A stretch of DNA of 64,000 bases. Origin: Cytobacillus dafuensis. Lineage in GTDB: Bacteria > Bacillota > Bacilli > Bacillales > Cytobacillaceae. Numbering within the stretch: the stretch's first letter is position 1; each line of letters begins with the position of its first letter. Both the position numbers and the translations under genes were made by a program. Under the pieces are notes generated by a model, which saw only the letters and a program-made list of their open reading frames with translations, did not search any database and had not been told where the DNA came from. The stretch spans positions 3,018,001 through 3,082,000 of the forward strand of contig NZ_CP042593.1 of assembly GCF_007995155.1 (NCBI RefSeq), read 5' to 3'. Below are positions 51,758 to 59,659 of the stretch, one piece after another.

Positions 51758-52222
51758 TTATCTATCTTTTTTCGTTAAACAATGTCCTACTGTCCCCGTT
51801 AAAATCCCAAGTAATGCTCCCCCGATTACTTCTGCTGGTTGATGACCAAGCATTTCCTTTAATTTCTTTGGCTTTTTTTCCTTAAATTCAACCGATTCTT
51901 CTTTGTGGATTTTTTCCATCAATTCCCCCAAAGTGTTCACTTTTAATGTTAGTTCGCCTGTTTGACGTCTAATCCCTTGTGCATCATACATGACAATAAG
52001 CCCATAAATTAACGAGAGAGCAAAGTCAATTGTCGGTATTCCATGTTTTAAAGCAATAAATGTAGTTAAGGAAGATACCCCTGCAGAATGAGAGCTGGGC
52101 ATCCCACCTGTTTGAAAAAACAATTCAGGACGAAATTCTTTTTTCTTTATTAAGTGAATAGGAATTTTTAATGCCTGTGCTAAACCGATGCTAAATAAAG
52201 CAATATAGACACCTTTATTCAA
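51758..52222 (-). CDS. yuiD: Divergent PAP2-family membrane protein (YuiD-like)
   Basis: 154 residues from a TTG at 52222 (MNKGVYIALFSIGLAQ), 6 nt after GAGGTG; a GTG nine bases earlier is the alternative. The family signature FQTGGMPSSHSAGVSSLTTFIALKHG holds a PSSHSA core, and VMYDAQGIRRQTGE and LGHQPAEVIGGALLGILTG follow. This is the divergent PAP2/acid phosphatase-haloperoxidase-like family. Membrane-embedded; phosphatase activity is unproven. Confidence 0.9.
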   Translation of the reverse strand: MNKGVYIALFSIGLAQALKIPIHLIKKKEFRPELFFQTGGMPSSHSAGVSSLTTFIALKHGIPTIDFALSLIYGLIVMYDAQGIRRQTGELTLKVNTLGELMEKIHKEESVEFKEKKPKKLKEMLGHQPAEVIGGALLGILTGTVGHCLTKKDR

Positions 52223-52254
52223 TGAACTCACCTCATGCTTAGTTTGAAGAAAGA

Positions 52255-52284
52255 TGAGTTTATTTATTCTTTTCGGAAATACTA
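52255..52284 (+). promoter_or_regulatory. Sigma-G-like promoter of sspL
   Basis: TGAGTT (52255-52260), 17-bp spacer, AATACTA (52278-52284), close to the forespore sigma-G consensus (TGaATA / CATACTA). Fits the sporulation gene that follows. Confidence 0.45.
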
Positions 52285-52314
52285 CTTAAAGCTTTTACAA
52301 TAGGAGGTGATTGT

Positions 52315-52449
52315 ATGGGCAAAAGAGAAAGAAATAGAGGAAAAGTAGCTTCTGGAGTAAACCCACAAGGCTATGGTCAAGATGTAGAATTTGCTGTGGA
52401 GCCGAAAAGTAAGCTAGAAAATGCAGCGAAAAAAAAGAATACAAAATAA
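52315..52449 (+). CDS. sspL: Small acid-soluble spore protein SspL
   Basis: 44 residues: MGKRERNRGKVASGVNPQGY, then GQDVEFAVEPKSKLENAAKK and KNTK. The GVNPQG core and the K.LE..AKK.NTK tail match Bacillus SspL. AGGAGGTG lies 4 nt before the ATG. Expressed in the forespore in B. subtilis, next to ypdQ as here. A minor spore protein of unknown role. Confidence 0.82.
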   Translation: MGKRERNRGKVASGVNPQGYGQDVEFAVEPKSKLENAAKKKNTK

Positions 52450-52460
52450 GACAGTATTCT

Positions 52461-52697
52461 TCCCTGTTGATTTCCGCTGCAGGCACTTAGCGATCGCGGG
52501 CGGTCCGGAAGCCTCCTCGTCGAAGAGCGCTCCTGCGGGGTCTTCCTTTGACTCGCTTCTTCCGCAGGACGTTGAATATGCTTCCAAGAATAATCACCGC
52601 ACGAAGAAAATGCGTTAGCATTTTTGAGGAGCTCGCGCCTTCCGCTCCAATCAACAACAAAATTGCATTTTCAACACTTAGCTTTAACAGAGCATTT
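52461..52697. repeat. GC-rich Bacillaceae intergenic repeat, copy 2 with internal insertion
   Basis: Same unit as 13148-13352 but reversed: CTTCCCTGTTGATTTCCGCT ... GCCTTCCGCTCCAATCAAC, and a tail TTTTCAACACTTAGCTTTAA. Compared with copy 1 it carries about 60 extra bp (about 52570-52630) between CCGCAGGA and GCTCGCGCC. Short ORFs inside it are artefacts. Confidence 0.85.
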
Positions 52698-52705
52698 TAA
52701 AAATA

Positions 52706-52816
52706 AAGGCTGACTTAAAAGAAGAGAACTAAAGCTGATCACTTTTCATTTTCTATATTAAATAAAAAATTGATCAGCTATGAGTTGTCTGATAAAGATT
52801 CTTTTAAGTCTGCCTT
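52706..52816. terminator. Nested inverted repeat after the exonuclease gene
   Basis: Outer arms AAGGCTGACTTAAAAGAA (52706-52723) / TTCTTTTAAGTCTGCCTT (52799-52816) enclose AGCTGATCA (52733-52741) / TGATCAGCT (52771-52779). The hairpin lies 4 bp after the ypcP stop. It could terminate or stabilise that mRNA. Confidence 0.6.
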
Positions 52817-52820
52817 CAAA

Positions 52821-53711
52821 TTAAGCATATTCTTTTATGTCTAGAAAAGAATGAAGCCCTCGAAACTCAATTTCAGTAAACTTGTCCATCACCTTATCAC
52901 GGTTTATTAGCCATGCTGCTTCTTCCATTGTACATTCAACTGGTACATCACATTTTATTTCTGCTAGCTGACGGCTTAAATGCAGCATTTCAAGATCTTG
53001 TTCGATTTTAGTTCTCTGCGCTTTTGTCAATTGATCTAAATTAGCTAGAACACCTTCAATATGACCGAATTGCTGTAAAAGCTTTAATGCCGTCTTCTCC
53101 CCTATTCCTTTTACACCTGGGTAATTATCACTTGTATCACCCATAAATGCTTTTAAATCGATCATTTGCTTCGGACGAATGCCTTTAGATTCATAAAAGG
53201 TATCCTTTGTATGAACTAAATAATTTCCATATCCTTTTTGCAATAATACAACAGATATTTGATCATCTATCAGCTGTAATATATCTTGGTCACCGGTTAA
53301 TATCTTTACATGTGCTTTCTCACTAGCTTGCTTTGCTATTGTTCCGATGCAATCATCTGCTTCATAACCTTCTAAACCAATATTCGGTACATTGAAAGCT
53401 TCAACTACCTCTTTGACAAGATCAAATTGAGGAATTAATTCAACTGGGGCTTCAGGGCGATTTGCTTTATAACCATCGTACATCTCTGTTCTAAAAGTTT
53501 TACTTCCCATATCCCAACATACTGCCACATGCGTTGGTTTGAATTTTGAAATAGCTGTTAAAAAATGCTTTACAAAGCCATATACTCCATTCGTTGGAAT
53601 CCCTTTTGAATTTATCATAAATTGCCCCGTAACGGCTGTAGCAAAATACGCTCTAAACAATAATGCCATACCATCTACTAACATAAGTGAATGCTGATTT
53701 TTATTATCCAA
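52821..53711 (-). CDS. ypcP: 5'-3' exonuclease (YpcP), PolI N-terminal domain type
   Basis: 296 residues. PIN-like and H3TH domains: LMLVDGMALLFRAYFA (first Asp), VCWDMGSKTFRTEMYDGYKANRP, GYEADDCIGTIAKQA, KILTGDQDILQLIDD, DLKAFMGDTSDNYPGVKGIGEKTALKLL. All acidic metal residues are kept. It is the free-standing equivalent of the PolI 5' nuclease domain, partly redundant with it in removing RNA primers. Confidence 0.94.
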   Translation of the reverse strand: MDNKNQHSLMLVDGMALLFRAYFATAVTGQFMINSKGIPTNGVYGFVKHFLTAISKFKPTHVAVCWDMGSKTFRTEMYDGYKANRPEAPVELIPQFDLVKEVVEAFNVPNIGLEGYEADDCIGTIAKQASEKAHVKILTGDQDILQLIDDQISVVLLQKGYGNYLVHTKDTFYESKGIRPKQMIDLKAFMGDTSDNYPGVKGIGEKTALKLLQQFGHIEGVLANLDQLTKAQRTKIEQDLEMLHLSRQLAEIKCDVPVECTMEEAAWLINRDKVMDKFTEIEFRGLHSFLDIKEYA

Positions 53712-53806
53712 TATTCTCTCTCCTAAACTTTTTTCATAGAAACATTATAACATGGTATAGACTATCTTATTTTTGTTAAATTTTATCCGTATTAATTTTT
53801 CAAATG

Positions 53807-53930
53807 AAAAGAGGTTGTCCCAAAGCAAAGATGTCAGGCATCACGAACAATATCTAGTATCAATAAGCGAGTGAGATTCTAGATTTTGTTTATTATGTGG
53901 ATGCCAGACACCTTATGGGACAACCCCTTC
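53807..53930. repeat. 124-bp nested inverted repeat between sulfurtransferase and ypcP
   Basis: Outer arms AAAAGAGGTTGTCCCA / TGGGACAACCCCTT; inner arms GTCAGGCATC / GGATGCCAGAC. Six bp after the sulfurtransferase stop. The GATGCCAGACACCTTATGGG form resembles palindromes seen dispersed in Bacillus intergenic DNA. May also end the sulfurtransferase transcript. Confidence 0.65.
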
Positions 53931-53935
53931 AATTT

Positions 53936-54772
53936 TTATTCTCCAGTTTCTACCTTGTTCTCTTCATAAGATATCCAATCACTAAAGCTGCCCGCATATA
54001 ATTTAACGTTTTTGTAGCCTGCTGACTTTAGTGCCATAAAATTTGGAGTCGCGGTTACACCTGAACCACAGTAAACAATTATCTGCGTGTCTTTATTAAT
54101 GTCAGAGAATCTTTTTGCTTGATCTTCTCCACTTTTAAACGATCCGTTTTCAAAGCCTTTCGTCCAAACTTTATTAATTGCACCTGGAATATGACCAGCT
54201 TTTTTATCAATCGGTTCTTCTAATCCTAAATAGCGCTTATTTTCTCTAGAATCAATAATAACTGTTTCTTGACACTTCGCTTCGACAATTTTCTTCACAT
54301 CATTATAAGAGGCAAAAATTTCTTCATTAAGCTTGATATCAAATTCTGTTTTTGGGTACTCAGGAACTTCTTTGTTAAGAGTCAACCCTGCATCATACCA
54401 TGCTCTATAGCCTCCATTTAATACATACACTTTTTCGTGTCCTACATAATTTAACAGCCACCAAAGCCGAGCAGAATATGAACCCTCACCACCGTCGTAT
54501 GCAATAACAGTTGTGTCATTGCTTATTCCCGCATTTTGAATTGTTTCTTTAAATTTCTGCACATCTGGTAGTGGATGTCTTCCTCCATGTAAAGAAACAG
54601 GCCCAGACAGATCTTTTCCGAGATGAAAGTAGATAGCTCCTGGAATATGATCCTTTAAATACAATTCATAACCTTCACCTGAAGAACTTAGGTTATAGCG
54701 GCAATCAACTATTCTGACATTTTCATTTTCCAGTCTTTCTTTCAACCATTCTTTTTCAACGATTAAGTTCAT
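53936..54772 (-). CDS. Two-domain sulfurtransferase (rhodanese/3-mercaptopyruvate type)
   Basis: 278 residues from MNLIVEKEWLKERL. Two rhodanese domains. In the first the active-site loop is IAYDGGEGSYSARLWW, with Asp in place of Cys, so it is inactive. In the second it is VYCGSGVTATPNFMAL with catalytic Cys and a six-residue CGSGVT loop typical of mercaptopyruvate sulfurtransferases. It overlaps the upstream Cys-containing gene at ATGA. Handles persulfide sulfur in the cytosol. Confidence 0.93.
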   Translation of the reverse strand: MNLIVEKEWLKERLENENVRIVDCRYNLSSSGEGYELYLKDHIPGAIYFHLGKDLSGPVSLHGGRHPLPDVQKFKETIQNAGISNDTTVIAYDGGEGSYSARLWWLLNYVGHEKVYVLNGGYRAWYDAGLTLNKEVPEYPKTEFDIKLNEEIFASYNDVKKIVEAKCQETVIIDSRENKRYLGLEEPIDKKAGHIPGAINKVWTKGFENGSFKSGEDQAKRFSDINKDTQIIVYCGSGVTATPNFMALKSAGYKNVKLYAGSFSDWISYEENKVETGE

Positions 54773-54960
54773 TCCTTCATCCCCTTCATTCTTTTTTCCA
54801 TAAGCTTTTGAACATGCTCCTTTGGTGTCCAGCATTGGAATTGATAGTTAGGTTTTGTTTCATAGCCTAGGCGCTTACAAAAATAGTTCATCCCTGACTT
54901 GTTTTTTTCTGCCTGAAAATGTATACAGGTTGCGCATGCATGAAAGGATTCAATTTTCAT
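54769..54960 (-). CDS. Small cysteine-rich protein, translationally coupled to the sulfurtransferase
   Basis: 63 residues: MKIESFHACATCIHFQAEKN, then GMNYFCKRLGYETKPNYQFQCWTPKE. The CxxC...C...C spacing suggests a zinc or metal site. AAAGGAG is 5 nt before the ATG. Its stop overlaps the sulfurtransferase start as ATGA, so both are made together. It may deliver or receive sulfur or metal, but this is only positional inference. No family name recognised. Confidence 0.75.
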   Translation of the reverse strand: MKIESFHACATCIHFQAEKNKSGMNYFCKRLGYETKPNYQFQCWTPKEHVQKLMEKRMKGMKE

Positions 54961-55000
54961 GGGAGCTCCTTTACTATCCTTAATATATCACTCCAACATC

Positions 55001-58000
55001 TTAAGAAAAATTCGCAATTTCCTTTTCTGTTTTTTCAAGCTGATCGATTGGAAAATCATCGCCTAAAACTGCTAGAATTCCATCATAATACTCATCTGCC
55101 TGTTCAATAAGCATATTCAATAACAGAATGAATTCTCTTGTTAATAAAGATTGATAATGATCCTTTAATCTTTTACTTTCTGTTAATAAATAATTCTCTG
55201 CAGGCCCTTGCATGATTTGCTCAAGCTCATTACTTAAAAGCTTCCTTTCATTCTTTTCAAAAAATGATTTAGGATTTTTAAAATAGGATAGAGGTTTTCT
55301 AAATTGAGTTCTGTCCTCATTTTGGAAGGCAGTTTCAAAATCAATTCCTTCCATGTTTTTTGCATCAAATGTACTGAAGCTTAATTCTTGATTGATATTG
55401 GCTGCTGATTGGACAAGTATTGCTTGAGCTTCTTTACATAATTTACTAATATAAGCTTCTAACCTAAGTGTAGTTGCTCTCATTTCCTGTGCAAAATCAA
55501 ATCCAAAGCTTTGAAGAAAATCTTCAAGTGCCATTTGTAACGCCTTTTTTAAATTCCGTCCATCATCTTTTAAAAGTGAAGGATTGAAGGATTCTTTAAC
55601 AAAATCCCCAAATCGTAAAAATACTCTTTGCTTAATATAGAACACTAGTTCATCTGCTTCTTGATCCAATCTTTGTGAGAAAATAGCAGCATCTAGCGCC
55701 CCAATAACATCATGGATCGATTTTTTCTCTTTTTCGAGGAGCATTCGTTTTTGTGCTCTATCTTCTTTGTTTTCCTTAGAAGATTGGATAAAGCTCCGAA
55801 GCTGATCTAATACTCTTTGCCATTCCATCTCAGCAGAGGTGACGGAAATCTCCATCAGCTCATTTCGAATAAATGAATAAAAACTATGCTCAAATTTATC
55901 AATTTTCGAATTTCCTTCTTGTCTTTGCTCAAGCTTTTCACTTAGTGCTATTAGACTTGATAAACCGAATAGGTTTGGATGTCGAATGCCATATTGTATA
56001 AGCTGATCCCCGACATATTCTAAAACAGAATTCATTTCATCATCATTATTCGCTAGATCAATGGCGTTTACAATAAAGAACATTTTATCAAGTTCAAATG
56101 AATCCTTTACACGGCCCAATTGAATAAGAAACTCACGGTCAGCTTTAGAGAATGCATGGTTATAATAGGTCACAAACAGAATTGCATCAGAATTTTTTAT
56201 ATAATCAAAGGCTACTCCAGTATGACGGGCATTTATTGAATCAGCACCTGGTGTATCAACTAGCGTAATTCCCTTCTTGGTAAGTTCACAATCATAATAA
56301 ACTTCAATCATTTCAACAAAACATGATTTTTCTTCAACTGCTACATAGTCCTTGAATTCTTTCAAATCCACTCTAATCGTTGTTCCTAAGCTTTGGCGGA
56401 AATTCTCAAAACCTTTTAAGAATGCTTGCAAAAAAGCAAAATGAGTTTTTTCATTTGCATCGAAATCTGCCTTGTTAGCAATTACTTTTTTGATGCGTTC
56501 AACCGCTTCATTAAAGTCGGAAGCTGACAAATCAAAAACCTTTAAAGAACGATTAACATCATCAAATAAAACTTGAGAAGACTTTACCTTCACTAATACA
56601 GTCCCATGTCCATATTGCTCATTCACTGGCATAATTTTATTAATCGCAGCTGTAGTAGGGTTTGGAGACACTGGGAGTAGCTTATTTCCAATAAGTGCGT
56701 TAGCGAATGACGACTTACCTGCACTAAATGCTCCAAATAGTGCAACAGTAAATTGTTTATGCTCAATACGCTCTGCTTTTTGTAGTAATTCAGCAGTCAT
56801 TTTTTTGAATCCAGGTACGTTTCGAACAGCATTTGCGGTAAAATTCAATTTTTGGACTAAAGTTTTTATTGTCTTTTCTTCAATATTAATTCCTTTTTCA
56901 TCTTGAAGGTCTTTTTCTACAGCTTCAGGATTCTTCCCGATTCCATTCTTATCTTTAGAAATTCCTTCAGTTTGATATACAACTTCCACTACATCCTGTG
57001 GAACTGCAAGTAATTGTTCCACCTTCTCTTCGTATTCCTCTTCAGGAAAATGACCAGCTAATAATTCAGTAATCTTTAGCTTAGCTAATCGTAACTCTTC
57101 TTTTAAGTTGTTTAGTGATTTCCACGCTTCGTTATACGATTGGAATTTTTCCAATTCTTTTTCAAAGAGACTATACTCATTTTGATTCTTTAATTTTAAT
57201 GCTTTTAGATATAAATCTTTTAATTCTAACAAACTATTTTTTGCTATTTTCTTTATAGAATCAGCAAGATCATTTGTATACTGTAGGACATAATCGCCAG
57301 AAAGAAGTGCTCCATCCTTGAAGGTATCTGCAATCATTTCCTTTTGATAAACAACTTTAAAGTTCTGTGCTTTTGCAAGCAGAATAGGATCATGTATTTC
57401 ATTCTGTTTAAGCTCATTTAAATAAAGCTCTTTTAAATGCCAGTCAAGCTGTGATTTTACTTTTTCTGAAAAATCACTAAAGAAGCTATCTAGTCTATTG
57501 GCTTTTTCCTGGTCCGTCTTTTGTTTTGAAAAGAAAAGGCCTACTTTAAAACCTGATTGTCGTGACTCGATATATTTTTGTGCTAGCTCTCTCGTTTGAA
57601 ACGGCATTAAATAAGCATTTTTTAATATTTCATCAACTTTATTATTTAGATCTATCTCTGTCATTTTTAATGCAGCTTGAATATCATTTAGTTCATTCTC
57701 TAGCTCAACCACTTTTGCAGGCAATAAATTTCTGTCTTCACTAGAAAGCTCTGAAAGCTGACTCTCGTATTTTTCAATATTGTTCCAGCTTTTTTCCTCG
57801 AGATAAATCAAATGCTCACTCGATAATTTTTTTAAAGATTGAAATACAGACTCTGGAAGAAGCAACTTCCTTTTAGCCATCTTGTCTGCAATAAATTGCT
57901 GCAAGGATTGGAACTCATTTTCCTTATGAGATTCCTCTTTTAATGAAGTGAAAAATATTCTTGCAGGCGTAACACCCCATGATGAAAATGAATCTACGAC

Positions 58001-58663
58001 ACTTTGCTTAAACTGACTAAAGCTTAATTCTTCTTCCCGATGCTTATCTATCATGTTAATGATTAAATAAACCTGTTTTCCTGCAGTAGCTAATTCCTTT
58101 GTAAATAGAAAGTTTAATTCTGATTGAACATGATTATAATCCATGACATAAAACACAATATCAGCAAGATGCAATGCAGACTCTGTTGCAATCCGGTGAG
58201 CATCATCCGTTGAATCAATACCTGGGGTATCCATAATGATCGCATTCTTAGGCAGACTCGTCTCAGAATAGCTAATTTCAATAGACTGTATTTGGTCTCC
58301 ATCCTTACAGAATGACTTCACGTCGTCATAATCATATGGTGCTGGGTATAATCTTGAATTTCCTTCTTTAAAAATTACCTTTGCATAATCTTCTCCTGAT
58401 CTTATTTTCACCAAATTGGCACTTGTTGGGATCGGGCTGGAAGGAAGCAAATTTTCACCAATTAATTTATTAATCATACTGGATTTTCCAGCTGAAAAAT
58501 GTCCACAAAACGCAATAGAATATTCTTGATTATCAAGCTTTAAAGCTAGATCCTTAGCCCGTTCTGCCGATTGATGATCTTGATTCGACAAGAAATATTC
58601 ATTTATTGCTGTGATTTTTCTTAGTAAATCAACAGTATCTTGTTGTAATACAGTTTGAACCAT
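55001..58663 (-). CDS. dynA: Bacterial dynamin-like protein with two GTPase modules (DynA/YpbR)
   Basis: 1220 residues. Two dynamin units in tandem: P-loop GHFSAGKSS (54-62) with MDTPGID and IINMIDKH; and P-loop GAFSAGKSS (about residue 640) with LVDTPGADS and FIVNAIDL. Each is followed by long helical stalk regions. No transmembrane helix is needed; membrane-binding paddles lie in the helices. This fused arrangement is that of B. subtilis DynA, which tethers and fuses membranes after pore-forming or phage stress. AAGGGG precedes the ATG. Confidence 0.95.
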   Translation of the reverse strand: MVQTVLQQDTVDLLRKITAINEYFLSNQDHQSAERAKDLALKLDNQEYSIAFCGHFSAGKSSMINKLIGENLLPSSPIPTSANLVKIRSGEDYAKVIFKEGNSRLYPAPYDYDDVKSFCKDGDQIQSIEISYSETSLPKNAIIMDTPGIDSTDDAHRIATESALHLADIVFYVMDYNHVQSELNFLFTKELATAGKQVYLIINMIDKHREEELSFSQFKQSVVDSFSSWGVTPARIFFTSLKEESHKENEFQSLQQFIADKMAKRKLLLPESVFQSLKKLSSEHLIYLEEKSWNNIEKYESQLSELSSEDRNLLPAKVVELENELNDIQAALKMTEIDLNNKVDEILKNAYLMPFQTRELAQKYIESRQSGFKVGLFFSKQKTDQEKANRLDSFFSDFSEKVKSQLDWHLKELYLNELKQNEIHDPILLAKAQNFKVVYQKEMIADTFKDGALLSGDYVLQYTNDLADSIKKIAKNSLLELKDLYLKALKLKNQNEYSLFEKELEKFQSYNEAWKSLNNLKEELRLAKLKITELLAGHFPEEEYEEKVEQLLAVPQDVVEVVYQTEGISKDKNGIGKNPEAVEKDLQDEKGINIEEKTIKTLVQKLNFTANAVRNVPGFKKMTAELLQKAERIEHKQFTVALFGAFSAGKSSFANALIGNKLLPVSPNPTTAAINKIMPVNEQYGHGTVLVKVKSSQVLFDDVNRSLKVFDLSASDFNEAVERIKKVIANKADFDANEKTHFAFLQAFLKGFENFRQSLGTTIRVDLKEFKDYVAVEEKSCFVEMIEVYYDCELTKKGITLVDTPGADSINARHTGVAFDYIKNSDAILFVTYYNHAFSKADREFLIQLGRVKDSFELDKMFFIVNAIDLANNDDEMNSVLEYVGDQLIQYGIRHPNLFGLSSLIALSEKLEQRQEGNSKIDKFEHSFYSFIRNELMEISVTSAEMEWQRVLDQLRSFIQSSKENKEDRAQKRMLLEKEKKSIHDVIGALDAAIFSQRLDQEADELVFYIKQRVFLRFGDFVKESFNPSLLKDDGRNLKKALQMALEDFLQSFGFDFAQEMRATTLRLEAYISKLCKEAQAILVQSAANINQELSFSTFDAKNMEGIDFETAFQNEDRTQFRKPLSYFKNPKSFFEKNERKLLSNELEQIMQGPAENYLLTESKRLKDHYQSLLTREFILLLNMLIEQADEYYDGILAVLGDDFPIDQLEKTEKEIANFS

Positions 58664-58795
58664 GAATACTTATCCCCTTGTAACATCATTTACTAACTAT
58701 TTTAAATGATTTTTCTTATAATTCCTATCTTTAGAATTTGGAACTTCTTTATTCAAAACTCGACGTACTATGACTAGCTATAAAAAATAGGCCCT

Positions 58796-58851
58796 GTTTA
58801 ACTTCCCTGTTCAACAACAAAATAGCATTATCAACACTGAGTTTTAACACA
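58796..58851. repeat. Core-less scar copy of the GC-rich repeat
   Basis: GTTTAACTTCCCTGTT joined directly to CAACAACAAAATAGCATTAT and CAACACTGAGTTTTAACAC: both ends of the repeat, without the GC-rich core between the inner GTTGATT/AATCAAC arms. See copies at 13148 and 52461. Confidence 0.75.
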
Positions 58852-58852
58852 G

Positions 58853-58882
58853 CCAAAAAATAAAAACCAGGTTTGCACCTGG
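58853..58882 (-). terminator. Terminator of the 30-residue membrane peptide
   Basis: Minus strand CCAGGT-GCAA-ACCTGG, then TTTTTATTTTTT. Strong. Confidence 0.88.
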
Positions 58883-58901
58883 CTATGTAGAAAGTATCAA
58901 A

Positions 58902-58994
58902 TTATTTAGTATGTGGCTTTGCAACATTATTTAAAACATGTTTCATGATTAGTACATAGGCTGTTACTGTACCCGCAATAAAAATCGCTTCCAT
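58902..58994 (-). CDS. 30-residue membrane peptide
   Basis: MEAIFIAGTVTAYVLIMKHV followed by LNNVAKPHTK. One transmembrane helix with a basic tail. GGTG lies 9 nt before the ATG and a strong terminator is 20 bp after the stop, so it is a complete unit between dynA and ypbQ. No family recognised. It may be a small partner of a membrane complex. Confidence 0.62.
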   Translation of the reverse strand: MEAIFIAGTVTAYVLIMKHVLNNVAKPHTK

Positions 58995-59095
58995 ACATAA
59001 CATCACCTTTCCATATAATTAATTGATAATAATTTTCATATTCAATTAGCATTTTAGCATTACTGATAGTCATTTTCAATAGGGTTCATTAATTG

Positions 59096-59656
59096 TCACA
59101 CCTTTTTATAATCTTTCGAAAAACTATGTATATTTGAAAATGCTTCTTCATATTTCGTTAATTCTTTTAATGCCTTCTCCTCAGCAGGAATACGAATGAA
59201 TAATATGATTGCATTTAATATTGTAAAAAGAACAGCCGTCATGTATGCCTGAAACATGAATGGGATGATAATAAATTCGATTGAAACTATTGTATAATTA
59301 GGATGCTTCATGAATCTATATGGTCCTTTTTTTACAATATCTGCGTAAGGCAAAACAATAATTTTTGTATTCCAATATGATCCAAGAGAAAATAGTGCCC
59401 ACATTCTCACTGCTTGAGTGAATAGGAATAAGATTAGAAGGATCGCCCAGCTTGAGGATAACTCTTTATTAAACCAAATGACTTCTATTATAAGAGATAC
59501 AAAAAACATACTATGTACAAAGACAATAAATTTATAATGTGACTGCCCAAACTCCAAAGCTCCGCGCCTCTTCATTTGACGTTCATTTCTTTTGGCAATT
59601 AGCAACTCGAAAACACGCTGGAAAATAATGATTGTGATAAACATAAAAAAAATCAT
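59096..59656 (-). CDS. ypbQ: YpbQ isoprenylcysteine methyltransferase-like membrane enzyme
   Basis: 186 residues, five hydrophobic helices. ICMT-type C-terminus: GSYWNTKIIVLPYADIVKKGPYRFMKHPNYTIVSIEF and PAEEKALKE match the PEMT/ICMT signature (PYrxvRHPnY...). It starts 3 bp after the bcsA stop. In B. subtilis BcsA makes alkylpyrones and YpbQ (BpsB) O-methylates them, so the pair forms one lipid pathway. Confidence 0.92.
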   Translation of the reverse strand: MIFFMFITIIIFQRVFELLIAKRNERQMKRRGALEFGQSHYKFIVFVHSMFFVSLIIEVIWFNKELSSSWAILLILFLFTQAVRMWALFSLGSYWNTKIIVLPYADIVKKGPYRFMKHPNYTIVSIEFIIIPFMFQAYMTAVLFTILNAIILFIRIPAEEKALKELTKYEEAFSNIHSFSKDYKKV

Positions 59657-59659
59657 TTT

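Noticed and set aside
52421-52618. ORF of 65 codons on the plus strand
   Set aside because: Lies in the second copy of the same repeat; artefact.
58796-58851. Possible terminator of dynA's upstream gene
   Set aside because: Better explained as the core-less repeat scar; the real terminator follows at 58853-58882.
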